This document shows, piece by piece, positions 24,852 to 33,865 of a stretch of DNA of 64,000 nucleotides. The number at the start of each line of letters is the position of its first letter. Within the stretch, counting starts at the first letter, position 1. The notes beneath the pieces were generated by a model, which was given only the letters and a program-made list of their open reading frames with translations, was not told the origin of the DNA and did not search any database. The DNA is taken from the NCBI GenBank assembly GCA_021613535.1, contig CP075493.1, positions 124,001 to 188,000 of the forward strand, written 5' to 3'. The stretch is from Adineta vaga. Lineage: Eukaryota; Rotifera. Position numbers and translations under genes: made by a program.

Positions 24852-26490
24852 GAATAGGTATACAACGGTGAGGATAACCGTACCAGACTTGGAACCAGAC
24901 CGGTCGGTCCGGTCTGACTTCTCAGACCAGCAAAGACCGGTGTAAACCGATTTTATTCAAATTTTCTGATTTTCATGAATTCTAAATAGAATGGTGAAAA
25001 ATATTTTCTAGTTATTGTAAATGTTATGTCAACTAATAGTCTTTTCTGATTGTGCAAATCCACAAATATAATTGGGTGGTTCCACCGTATCTCTGACACT
25101 TTATACACGACTTTCTCCAAATTGATCTTGAAGGCCATATTCATGTAGAACATAGTCGATAACCTATGTTTGGTCACAAAAGTTTCCGTCAATAGTCAAA
25201 CAGTAAAGAGAACAGCTATCATTAATGCTGATGCGAAAATAGCAAAAACATCGAAAAATGACTGAAATCCTTTTTGGATTTTCACGCCAAAATTGATGAC
25301 CCCTGTTCTCTTTACTACTTGACTATTGAGCGGAACTTTTATGACCAGGCATGGGTTATCGACTATGCTCTACACGAATATGGCCTCCAAAATCAATTTG
25401 GAGAAGGTCACTGTAAACATGTCAGCGATACGGTGGAATCACCCAATTATTAAAAGCTGGAATGTGACATTTATCATAGAAACCGATATTTTGGGCTTAT
25501 TTTGAGTACCTAGTTTTTCGAGACTGAGTTTTACTACTAGACCGGCCGTTTTTTGCCGGTATTTATCGGTTTAACCAAGAATCTAGACCAACCGGTCCGG
25601 AAAAGTTAGACCGGTTCCAAGTCTGAACCGTACCACCCGGTGACGGGTTCACCGATAACCGGTTTATTTGTATACTGATTTATATTGGTGGAGCTTTTGC
25701 TCGATAACGAACATACTCATAACTCATCGTACTCGTATCTAGAAGAAATACTTGAAGCACTCTATTTCAGGATCAGATGGAGAACGAACAATGTGGATTT
25801 CCTTTATGGTTTTCTATTAAAGGCCCCCCTCAGAAAATATTTTCCATACCCCGGGTCCTTTCGGGCTGAAATTTACACGGAGGAGTGGTCCTGGTGAGAA
25901 AGGCTTCTAGTAAAATTTTCAGTTCTATAGGTCTTACCAGACCGGATTTTGAGCGGTTTTAAGGTAATTTTTGGCCTTCGGAAAAACCAAAATAACTTTT
26001 TTTCTACAATATATATATAGTTCGGAATGGATTCAAATTATAGCCACAAGCAGTGCGCAACTTTTTATCTACCAGAATATGGAAATTCCGTTTTGTTCAA
26101 TTTTTATCACTAAATTACAATTTTTTTCGAAAAAAAATGATTTTTTGAGGGGACCCCCTTAAACATTTTGGTTTTGTATAAAATGATAGTGCTGAACAAT
26201 GAGGTTTAATAGAAAACCATTTTGTCAAGCATGGCGATGTATGTGGCAACTTTTAAACTCATACGAAACCTTTTTGATTAGTTACGAATATAAAACTTCA
26301 CAAGTATTAGCTATTTTGCGATGCATTGAACTTAAGAATTGTTGAGTACTCTTTGTACAATTTGTGGTAATGTATAAATGAGTATACAAATGGAACGGCA
26401 ACCGGTTGAACTGGTTACCGGTTAGAACGTCTACTGATTCATACGGTGAACCGGTGACTGATCGTCACCATTGCATCCCTATCCTCGAAT
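24852..26490. mobile_element. Fold-back element with CCGGT-rich arms
   Basis: The ends ATAGGTATACAACGGTGAGG and inverted CGTCACCATTGCATCCCTAT resemble those of 22750-24290. Internal inverted arms pair 24887-24950 with 25545-25630 (ACTTGGAACC-AGACCGG) and 25065-25215 with 25300-25447 (GGTTATCGACTATG, CTGTTCTCTTTACT). Confidence 0.6.
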
Positions 26491-26591
26491 TATTCTGGCG
26501 AATAAAATGGATATCTGTTAAGTCCATGATGAAGAGTAGATAGCAAGATAACAGATAAAGATCATCTTCTTAACAGCGTTTGTACTAAGAG

Positions 26592-26690
26592 GGAAAATTC
26601 TCATTCGCAGCCATTCGAATGTCTGCGAATGTCACAGAATGGAAGCAAATGTCTGAGAATATTTGAATAGAGTTTCCCTCTTGGTATGCT
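26592..26690. mobile_element. Short MITE, about 100 bp
   Basis: The ends AAGAGGGAAAATTCTCATTC and inverted …GAATAGAGTTTCCCTCTT enclose repeats of GAATGTCTG.AATG. No coding capacity. Confidence 0.5.
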
Positions 26691-27399
26691 TTCAATGTAC
26701 TGAAATTTTTTCGGTAATGATTAGGAATAAATTGAAGACCAATAACGTCGTATTATAGAAAACTCTATCGACTGCAGTTATTTTTTGCAGGGGTATATAT
26801 GTGCTATATACCCATTAAATAACCAGTTAAATATCAAAATTGTTTAATTCTAAGAAAAAAATCTCTAGTGTATGAAATGATGAGCATCAATAACAGACTA
26901 TATCTTTATGTAAGGTAAAGTCTGGTCGTAGTGAGGAATGTATGGATAGTTCGGGATTTATTGTAGTCAAACCTATGTAAAAGGTTCAATACCGGAAGTT
27001 CAACTGTCTATGCGCCATTTTCATTTATTGTATATATTTTCTACCAATTTCTGTCTGTGAGATTTACTCGCCTATTGTATATGCAAGTGTTACAGACATG
27101 TACATACACATGCCTTCACATACTCCTATTCATCTGTTTCTGTTATCTTCTATATACATTCGTTATTACATGATTCTCGAATAAACAGATTGAGATTCGT
27201 CTCTCGAGTGAAGACATCGCTAATAGCAAGGCACTAGAGATAGGTCAGCCTTTATCATACATTTCTCCCAAGGGGTAGAGAGTGCAATTCGAGAATCCTG
27301 GAATCTAAAAATGTTTATGAAATCCTCGGGAACGTATCAGACGTTTTTGGAATCCAAAAATCGTAGATCCGGCATAAAATTTTTAGAAATTTACGAGAA

Positions 27400-27600
27400 A
27401 TTCTTCCAAAAAAATCGATGATTTTTGGATTATTTTGATAAAATCTTTTGACATTACATTATGTGGATTTACCGTTCGGAATGTTGAATTTGGAAAGATG
27501 TTTGCAAACAGCACTTGTTTTCATATATTATTAGAAAATATTCAAGAGACTTGAATTGGAAGGTGTGGGTATGATCAGGGTAAACATATGACATCCGCAT
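27400..27600. repeat. Repeat with telomere-like end, inverted partner of 32285-32490
   Basis: ATTATTTTGATAAAATCTTT, ATGTGGATTTACCGTT, TTTGGAAAGATGTTTGCAAA and GACTTGAATTGGAAGGTGTG all recur inverted at 32285-32490. It ends in GGTGTGGGT followed by CCGCATCCACCC. Confidence 0.75.
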
Positions 27601-27609
27601 CCACCCAAC

Positions 27610-27890
27610 AGCCACTAAAAAACGCGATGTGTTCAAATAAATTCATATATTATCCTTTTTGCAGAGCCCGATGAGTTGTGTTTATTGCAAAAGAAATTTT
27701 GACTCTTCATTATCTCTCTCGAGACATATACTTTCCATAAGGCACAATGGGTACCAAATGTTCTAAGGACTATATTTCTTGAAATAAATAATGGAGACTC
27801 AAGATTTCTTTTACTATAGGCACAGCTCACCGGGCTCTACAAAATGGATAATAGATGAATTGATTCGAACATCTCGTGTTTTTTAGTAGC
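27610..27890. repeat. Imperfect palindrome, about 280 bp
   Basis: CTAAAAAACGCGATGTGTTC near 27615 pairs with GAACATCTCGTGTTTTTTAG near 27868, and GCAGAGCCCGATGAG pairs inward with CTCACCGGGCTCTAC. Probably a MITE. Confidence 0.6.
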
Positions 27891-28766
27891 TGTGGTCCCC
27901 TACGGTAGTTTTATCGTATCCACTAATATTCTTAGCTTGCGACCCTGTTGCCACTTTTCCCCTAACTTTTGAGATAGCCACTGGATAGAGCTTGAAAAAT
28001 TACGCTTACGGTCAAATTTTGATGTTGCGCCAAACTCTTCTTCATAAAAAAGTGTAACAATGAATATGTGTGCACTAAATAAAGGGTCTACTTCGACCCC
28101 AAATGTACCCTTTTTCGCTCAGACTATTTTTGCAGGATAAAAACTACATATTCGTAGAGAACTTGACATTCCGCGCTAGGCAAAATAATTGTTAGTAGGT
28201 ATAATCAGGTATCTAATTAGTTGTAGGCCATCACAATGAAAAATGGAGTGAATAAGGTGGTCAAAGCTAAATAAAAAATAAAGATGTTTTCAAAGGTCTG
28301 ATTATGATATTTGCGTTGAGTACGCCTGGCCCTACATATATGCTTAGTTTTCACTCAAGAAAACAGAAATTCTTTTTCTGAGGATACTTGGGGATATTCT
28401 AAGGGCCAAATAGTCAATATTGTTATTCGCGAAATAAATTTGAAAAAAGTAATCAGATAAATCCATGATTCGAGTCAAATATAAATACATAATTTCTAAT
28501 GTGGAACGTAAAACGGTCTAAGCCGTCCTTCTCCGTTCAAGTCAGGCTTACTGGTGTAAAAGAGATATTAAATAAGCAAGAACCCAAAGATAGTCATAAG
28601 ATTTTCTGAGAATCTTCAAGAATCTATGGGAATCAAATGGAACCCATTGGATCCCGTTGGAGTCCATTGAAGCCATTTGGAATCATTGGAAACCTTAGGA
28701 GTCATTAGAATCGAAAATGAGCGGATTCCGGTCTTTCCCCCTTGATTTATTCCTATCTGATATTAA

Positions 28767-29100
28767 GGGTATCAGCGTTCTCCGTTCACAAACGTTCCGC
28801 TCCAGAGATGGTCAACTCCACCTCTAGAGTTGAAGTGGAGTGTAGTTGGACTTGGAGTAGCCTAGCCCCGGAGTTACCCATCTCTATTCTGTTCTTTGAA
28901 AACAACATATCTGAATAGGGAGAATGCTATTATCTGTCATTCTTAATATCTTATACCAATGAGACTGACTCATCATGAACATTATTCCCACGTATTTTTA
29001 TATTGCTATGCATTGAATCGATAATTACGTTCCCCATCATGCAAAGGAGAATAGTGCCTATGTTCCCATTCTCGAGAACGGAATGCAAAAGTAACATCCC
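28767..29100. mobile_element. Short repeat (GGGTATCAGCG family) with nested hAT-type MITE
   Basis: The ends match the outer repeat of 13281-17520. Inside, 28803-28889 starts CAGAGATGGTCAACTCCAC and ends CGGAGTTACCCATCTCT, like the MITE at 61088-61283. Confidence 0.55.
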
Positions 29101-30027
29101 TATCTGACATGTAGGAGCTTATACTAGAACTCCCAGAAAGGCAGAATGCTATTATAAATAAAACTAGAAGTATTTTTCTGAACGGTAATGTGAGCCTAAC
29201 TTTTCTGTAAAGATAATCAAATATTTCTCTATCAAGTTCTTTCTCCATCGAAAATCCATAAATATCTGTCATTTTCTACATTAGTGCTCAAATCTGAAGA
29301 GAAACAATCACTAGAATTAATCCGAAACGAACACAGTTTAAAGACACGCGATGTTCAATCTACGTCTGATTTTTATTCAGAGTTCTCGACCGAGATGACG
29401 ATAAACTTTGCCAATTGTATGACAACATCATGTTTTGCTGCAGGATCAATTATTGCAAACATAGTGGATGCCTTTTCCCGCTGCAATACATTGGTTGATG
29501 TTGGAGGAAGTTGTGGAACTCTTCTGGCTTATATTCTTGCACGTAATACAGGCATTGTTAATGGGATTGTCTTTGATGTACCTGAAATAATCGACTACGC
29601 ATTATCATCCACTGCAAGCAATCATTTTTCACGGTTAAACGTGGCGTCTTCGCGCTACCGTTTCGTTGCCGGTGACATGTTTGATTACAATACTATTCCT
29701 CAAGCTGATGCCTATCTACTGAAATCTATAGTACATAATAATAGTGATGAAAAAGCTGTAGCTATAATGAAATCTTTATACAAAGCAGCTCATAAGCCTG
29801 CTACACTGTTTATTGTAGAGTATATTGTTGAGGAACCAAAATCATCAAATGTCGATCGTCGTCAATGGCCAATATATGCTATAGATTACACTATGCTTGA
29901 ATATTTTGATGGACGCGAAAGAACATTGAACGAATACATCGCACTGCTTGAGAAAGCGGGACTAGTTTTCTTCAAACTTTATGAGACAGGTATTTACGAA
30001 CGCATGATTGAGGCACATATCAAGTAA

Positions 30028-30686
30028 ACCTATCTAATGCGCTCTTCAACTTATTTACATGACGATACATTTCCAACATGAAACATTTATTATAATGTTG
30101 TTAATAAAAGTTTACGCCATGTACCAAAGTATCTTGAGGATGTGTGTGGTTGTAAATCAATAACTGAAAATATAAGTTCAGTCTACACTATCTTGAGGGT
30201 GTGGGTGTGGGTGTGGGTGTGGGTGTGGGTGTGGGTGTGGGTGTGGGTGTGGGTGTGGGTGTGATAACCTCATAGCTATTCTTTGGAAGAACTCTCTTCG
30301 TAAGGGTTTTGTAGAGAATTTCATGGGCTATCTTTTGAAAAAAACTAAAGTATATACGTCACAATTTGAGAGAGATAATTGCAAAATACTGAGAGGTCCA
30401 TTCATTTTGTGACACCCGTTATGATTTGATACATATGTTCATCAGATAAGAATAACATATAGATAATATGATGTATCAAGGGATGATAAGCGCGAGAGAA
30501 AAGCGGCGGAAGAGAGGGAAAGATGAAGGGAGAAAGAAATGTAAGCCATGGACAAATGTCATAGTACATAAAAAGAAAGAAATAAGGAAGTGTTGAATCT
30601 TTTCAGAGGGTCACAGTGAGTTTTATGTTTTGTCTATCATAAAGTACGCCAGGCTGTTTTGATTAAATAATGTCATAGTGTTTCAA
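30028..30686. other. Gap between convergent methyltransferases
   Basis: 3' flanks of OMT1 (+) and OMT2 (-). It includes the longest perfect telomere-like array (30197-30262). Purine-rich sequence lies at 30490-30590. No gene. Confidence 0.6.
30191..30262 (+). repeat. Perfect (GGGTGT)11 telomere-like array
   Basis: Eleven uninterrupted GGGTGT units (30197-30262) are preceded by TCTTGA, the same flank as at 22634 and 41069. This is the G-strand orientation without a C-rich partner arm. It has G-quadruplex potential. Confidence 0.95.
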
Positions 30687-31844
30687 CTAAGTGCAGATTT
30701 CAGTCATTGTGGTGGCTTCAATAACAGATATTTCAGTGTTTGTTTTGTATAATTGATTGAATTCGTAACCACTTTTCTTCAGTATACTAATGTACTCAGA
30801 CAAAGTCCTCTCTTTGGATCCTGCTGTTAACACTGCTAGATCCACAGCATGTGCTTCCCAGTTCTCGTTGCCATTTGAGAAAATGACCATTTCCGCAATA
30901 AACACTGTAACATTTCTTTGCATAAGAGCTTTGTTAGCAGAACGAATTGATTTAAGTATTTCAATAGACTTTTCATCGTTCCAATCATGAAGAACGTGTT
31001 TTAAGATATAAGCATCGGCTATCGGTATGGTCTCTGGATCGAACATATTACCAGCAACAAATTCGTAACGATTTGGTTCAATGTATTTTCGCTGAAATTC
31101 ATTTAGATTCATCGTTTTAGCGCTTTCAATAACATGCGCTAAATCGAAGAGAATTCCGTGTATATTTGGATTTGCCTCCAGAATTGATGATAGCAATGTT
31201 CCCAAACCACCAGCAGTATCAACTAATTTGCTGAAACGAGTAAAGTCAATGGCTGCAACTAGCGGCGCGACGACGTGATGTGAATAAGCAACCATAGAAT
31301 TATTGAATGCACTTGCGAATTCTTTGTTTTCTTCCTTTGTCATGTATTCGAACACACTGCAACCAAATGCTTGCTCCCAACAGTCGTAACTTGAAGAATT
31401 AGATTTTATTAAAGAAGGAAAATGTGACATAACCTGTGTCCACGTCGGATGTAAGCTTGCTCGAATCAAATCGCGTGCTTTTGAGAAATGATCGCTCGTC
31501 AAGAGTAACCCATCATCTGTTAACTGGAAACGAACCGTTTCCTCTTGACAACTATTCATGCTTGGGACGTTACTACCAGTATCGATTTCATTTATTATAT
31601 CAGCATCAGCAATTACGCGCAACAGCCTATATAGAAACTTAGCATTCCAATTATTTTCGCCGAATTGACTCAACTCCAATGCCGTTACTGGTTTTTGATA
31701 TTGAGCCATAAGATCAGCGATATTCAATTCACAGAATGCCCATATAGCTCTCTCGATACCTGCAAGTAAGGTTAGAGATACGTATTTCGAAAGACCTTTG
31801 CGTTTTGTTTGAGATTGGAAAATATCATCTTTGTGTTCGGCCAT
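30687..31844 (-). CDS. O-methyltransferase (OMT2), intact single exon
   Basis: SAM-dependent O-methyltransferase of the COMT type, expected to methylate hydroxyls of small aromatic compounds in the cytosol. Starting at MAEHKDD (31844) it has 385 residues, normal for the family; an upstream in-frame ATG at 31970 would add 42 unlike residues. Visible: the N-terminal dimerisation domain (ERAIWAFCELNIADLM … FLYRLLRVIADADI), the SAM-binding glycine motif (LVDTAGGLGTLLSSIL), FDL, GNMFDP and the catalytic segment LKHVLHDWNDEKS with the general-base His, then a C-terminal RTLSEYISILKKSGY block. It faces OMT1 tail to tail and lies between the synthase and the reductase, so it is a candidate tailoring enzyme for the polyketide. 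No introns seen. Confidence 0.93.
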   Translation of the reverse strand: MAEHKDDIFQSQTKRKGLSKYVSLTLLAGIERAIWAFCELNIADLMAQYQKPVTALELSQFGENNWNAKFLYRLLRVIADADIINEIDTGSNVPSMNSCQEETVRFQLTDDGLLLTSDHFSKARDLIRASLHPTWTQVMSHFPSLIKSNSSSYDCWEQAFGCSVFEYMTKEENKEFASAFNNSMVAYSHHVVAPLVAAIDFTRFSKLVDTAGGLGTLLSSILEANPNIHGILFDLAHVIESAKTMNLNEFQRKYIEPNRYEFVAGNMFDPETIPIADAYILKHVLHDWNDEKSIEILKSIRSANKALMQRNVTVFIAEMVIFSNGNENWEAHAVDLAVLTAGSKERTLSEYISILKKSGYEFNQLYKTNTEISVIEATTMTEICT

Positions 31845-32284
31845 TGTGGTTAATATAGAATCTGTAAAGTAATAGGCACAGAATGGAAAATGACTGATAT
31901 TATCATTCACTATTTTTTTTTCATTAATTTGTTTATCACATAAACAAAATATATCAATTTGTCCAAGCATGACGAAATCACATGTTTTCCCTTTCTCTCT
32001 TCAATATCTCAGCTCATTGAAGTCGGTTATATTGATTACCCTCATAAGATATACAAGTAGGCCTGCCCTACCCAGACAGACAAGCGCCCCAAAAAAAACT
32101 GTAAAAACGTTAACATTTTAACGGAGATAAAATCGAGAAAAGCGCACAATTTAAGGCGTTATAACGCGTTCAGTTTTTGGAAATTAACGACTGATACTCC
32201 GCTAATCCTTACAAAATAACTCGTTATTACGAAGAAAAGTTGAATACAGTAAAATGTATTAAAACATTTATGCGTAAAAACGCC

Positions 32285-32490
32285 ATTATTTTTTAGTGAC
32301 TGTAGGATGGGTATGAGTGTCATATATTTACCCACACCCTCCAATTCAAGTCTCTTGAGTGTTTTCTTATGATATATGAAAACAGGTGCTGTTTGCAAAC
32401 ATCTTTCCAAATTCAACTTTCGAAACGGTAAATCTACATAATGTAATCTCAAAAGATTTTATCAAAATAATCCAAAAATCATAGATTTTG
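32285..32490. repeat. Repeat with telomere-like end, inverted partner of 27400-27600
   Basis: Same segments as 27400-27600 in reverse orientation (TTTACCCACACCCTCCAATT … AAGATTTTATCAAAATAATC). The fold-back telomere-like unit follows immediately. Confidence 0.75.
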
Positions 32491-32544
32491 GGGTGTGGGT
32501 GTGGGTTTACTTCAGTCTAGAGTCTTCACCCACACCCACACCCT
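32489..32544. repeat. Telomere-like fold-back
   Basis: GGGGTGTGGGTGTGGGT (32490-32506), about 21 nt spacer, then ACCCACACCCACACCCT (32528-32544). The arms are perfectly complementary over 17 nt. Confidence 0.9.
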
Positions 32545-32815
32545 AAACGTCAAGAATACTATTTTTCAAGCCTTATAGCGCATCTTTTGAAAATTTGAGT
32601 CAACTCCGGAAGTAAAAGCATACTTTAACGTTCGAAGTCCAAGATTTGCATAGTTTTCACGCCGTAAAAGTGAAGGTTTATTATGAGAAAACACGAAACA
32701 TGCTAAAAACAACGTTTTTATTTTGAGTGTTAATGAATCACAATCACGGTTCTCGATTGAGAGTTTAAATGCGTTTTTTTATATTCTTGCCTGCTGATGT
32801 ATTTGTCTAATAGAA

Positions 32816-33865
32816 TTATTGATGTTCTAATATTTTCTGTAATTTAGCAAATTGAAACATCAAATCTTCAATTGTTTTCTCGAAAGAAATATATGTAACA
32901 CCTAACTCCTTTTGTGATTTAGAACTATCGATACGATAATGTTCAGGTAACTGTTGACCTTTTATCCCGATTGGTGTTGTGTCTTTAATTATTTTTGGAA
33001 TAACAACACTTTCATGAATGATATCAGCTGTTCTCTGCATACTCCAAGCTTCTGCTGCGATAAGGTATCGTTCATTTGTACCATTTACTCGTTCCAAAGC
33101 TGCAATTTGTGTATAAGCTACATCTCTTACATCAATTTCGATAGGAATATGTGATTCAGGAATTTGTGCATGTTTACCACTAGTAACTAGAGACCATAGT
33201 AAAATATTTGTGGAGGATATATCATCTACAGATTTTAAGTCACTAGCAGATGGACCAAAAACGAATGGTTCACATATTGTTGCAATGGTAAACGAAGGTT
33301 TTTCTTTTTCTATAAATTTCCATACAGCACGCTCAGCAAATACTTTGGATACACAATAAGCTTTATGTGGCTCATCTTTTGCAGCAACACCTTGTTCATA
33401 TGTTAATGGACACCAATCTTGTTCTGTATAAGAATAACCAGGACGTGATCCTCTAGTTGGATCGAAAACTGCAACAAATGATGATGTAACAACTATTCGT
33501 TTAATTTGATGTTGATGATTTTGATTATATTGATGAGCTGACTGTAAAATTCCTTTAGTTCCATTGATTGCTGGTTGAAGAAAATCTTTTTCTGGATTTA
33601 CTAATTTGAAATTTATTGGTGATGCAATATGCATAACACCATCAACACCTTGAACAGCTTCATCAAATGAATCAGTGCTAATATCATTAATATATACGAA
33701 TGATATTCGATTTTGATAATCTTTTTGAATACTATCAAGTACTTGTTGTGCTTTCGTTTCAGATCGAACTGTTCCACGAATATGATATCCTTTTTCCAGA
33801 AGATATTTTATAATCCATCCAGCAATAAAAGAATTAGCACCTGTAACAAGAATAGTTTTCGACAT
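32816..33865 (-). CDS. NAD(P)-dependent extended SDR reductase (dihydroflavonol-reductase/Gre2-like)
   Basis: Extended short-chain dehydrogenase/reductase that reduces ketone or aldehyde groups of small molecules. The 349-residue frame starts with the nucleotide-binding motif TGANSFIAGWI, followed by RGTVRS, a HIASP motif around residue 80, the Ser of VVTSSFVAV and the active-site YCVSK (Tyr-x-x-x-Lys), then EPFVFGP. This layout fits the family of plant dihydroflavonol 4-reductase and yeast Gre2. The length is normal and no intron interrupts it. It lies 970 bp upstream of OMT2 on the same strand and could reduce the polyketide product, though generic carbonyl detoxification is equally possible. 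Such genes are common among transferred genes in bdelloids, but origin cannot be tested here. Confidence 0.92.
   Translation of the reverse strand: MSKTILVTGANSFIAGWIIKYLLEKGYHIRGTVRSETKAQQVLDSIQKDYQNRISFVYINDISTDSFDEAVQGVDGVMHIASPINFKLVNPEKDFLQPAINGTKGILQSAHQYNQNHQHQIKRIVVTSSFVAVFDPTRGSRPGYSYTEQDWCPLTYEQGVAAKDEPHKAYCVSKVFAERAVWKFIEKEKPSFTIATICEPFVFGPSASDLKSVDDISSTNILLWSLVTSGKHAQIPESHIPIEIDVRDVAYTQIAALERVNGTNERYLIAAEAWSMQRTADIIHESVVIPKIIKDTTPIGIKGQQLPEHYRIDSSKSQKELGVTYISFEKTIEDLMFQFAKLQKILEHQ

Larger units (their letters stand above)
24797..29284 (+). other. Large repeat-filled intron of OMT1
   Basis: The GTAAGT donor (24797) and TTAG acceptor (29284) leave exons in matching phase. The contents are a fold-back element with CCGGT-rich ends (24852-26490), a short MITE (26592-26690), a palindrome (27610-27890), a repeat shared with 32285-32490, and a GGGTATCAGCG repeat (28767-29100). 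No other gene is evident. Confidence 0.6.
24459..30027 (+). pseudogene. O-methyltransferase (OMT1), split by a 4.5-kb intron and apparently frameshifted
   Basis: SAM-dependent O-methyltransferase of the plant/fungal COMT type (dimerisation plus methyltransferase domain). Exon 1 starts MNDKQQ at 24459. Similarity to OMT2 (KYVSL…ERAIWAF) continues only after a one-base shift near 24523-24526 (KFLS, then LCTIAESNRAIWMF in the next frame). It then runs through the dimerisation domain to a donor at 24797. Exon 2 begins after an acceptor at 29283-29284 and joins in phase. It carries the SAM motif (LVDVGGSCGTLLAY), GDMF and LKSIVHNNSDEKA, where OMT2 has HDWNDEKS; the catalytic His remains but DW is NN. 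About 17 residues present in OMT2 before exon 2 are not found, so a small exon may be lost or hidden. It lies 2.4 kb downstream of the synthase on the same strand. Probably dying, unless the frameshift is an assembly error. Confidence 0.75.
31845..32815. other. Intergenic, repeat copies with telomere-like ends
   Basis: Contains the inverted partner (32285-32490) of 27400-27600 and a telomere-like fold-back at 32489-32544. No gene is seen. Confidence 0.6.

Noticed and set aside
26930-27290. Possible solo LTR (TGTAGTC start, AATAAA inside, direct-repeat-like ends)
   Set aside because: No clear TG…CA boundaries or target duplication, and no internal retroelement sequence nearby.
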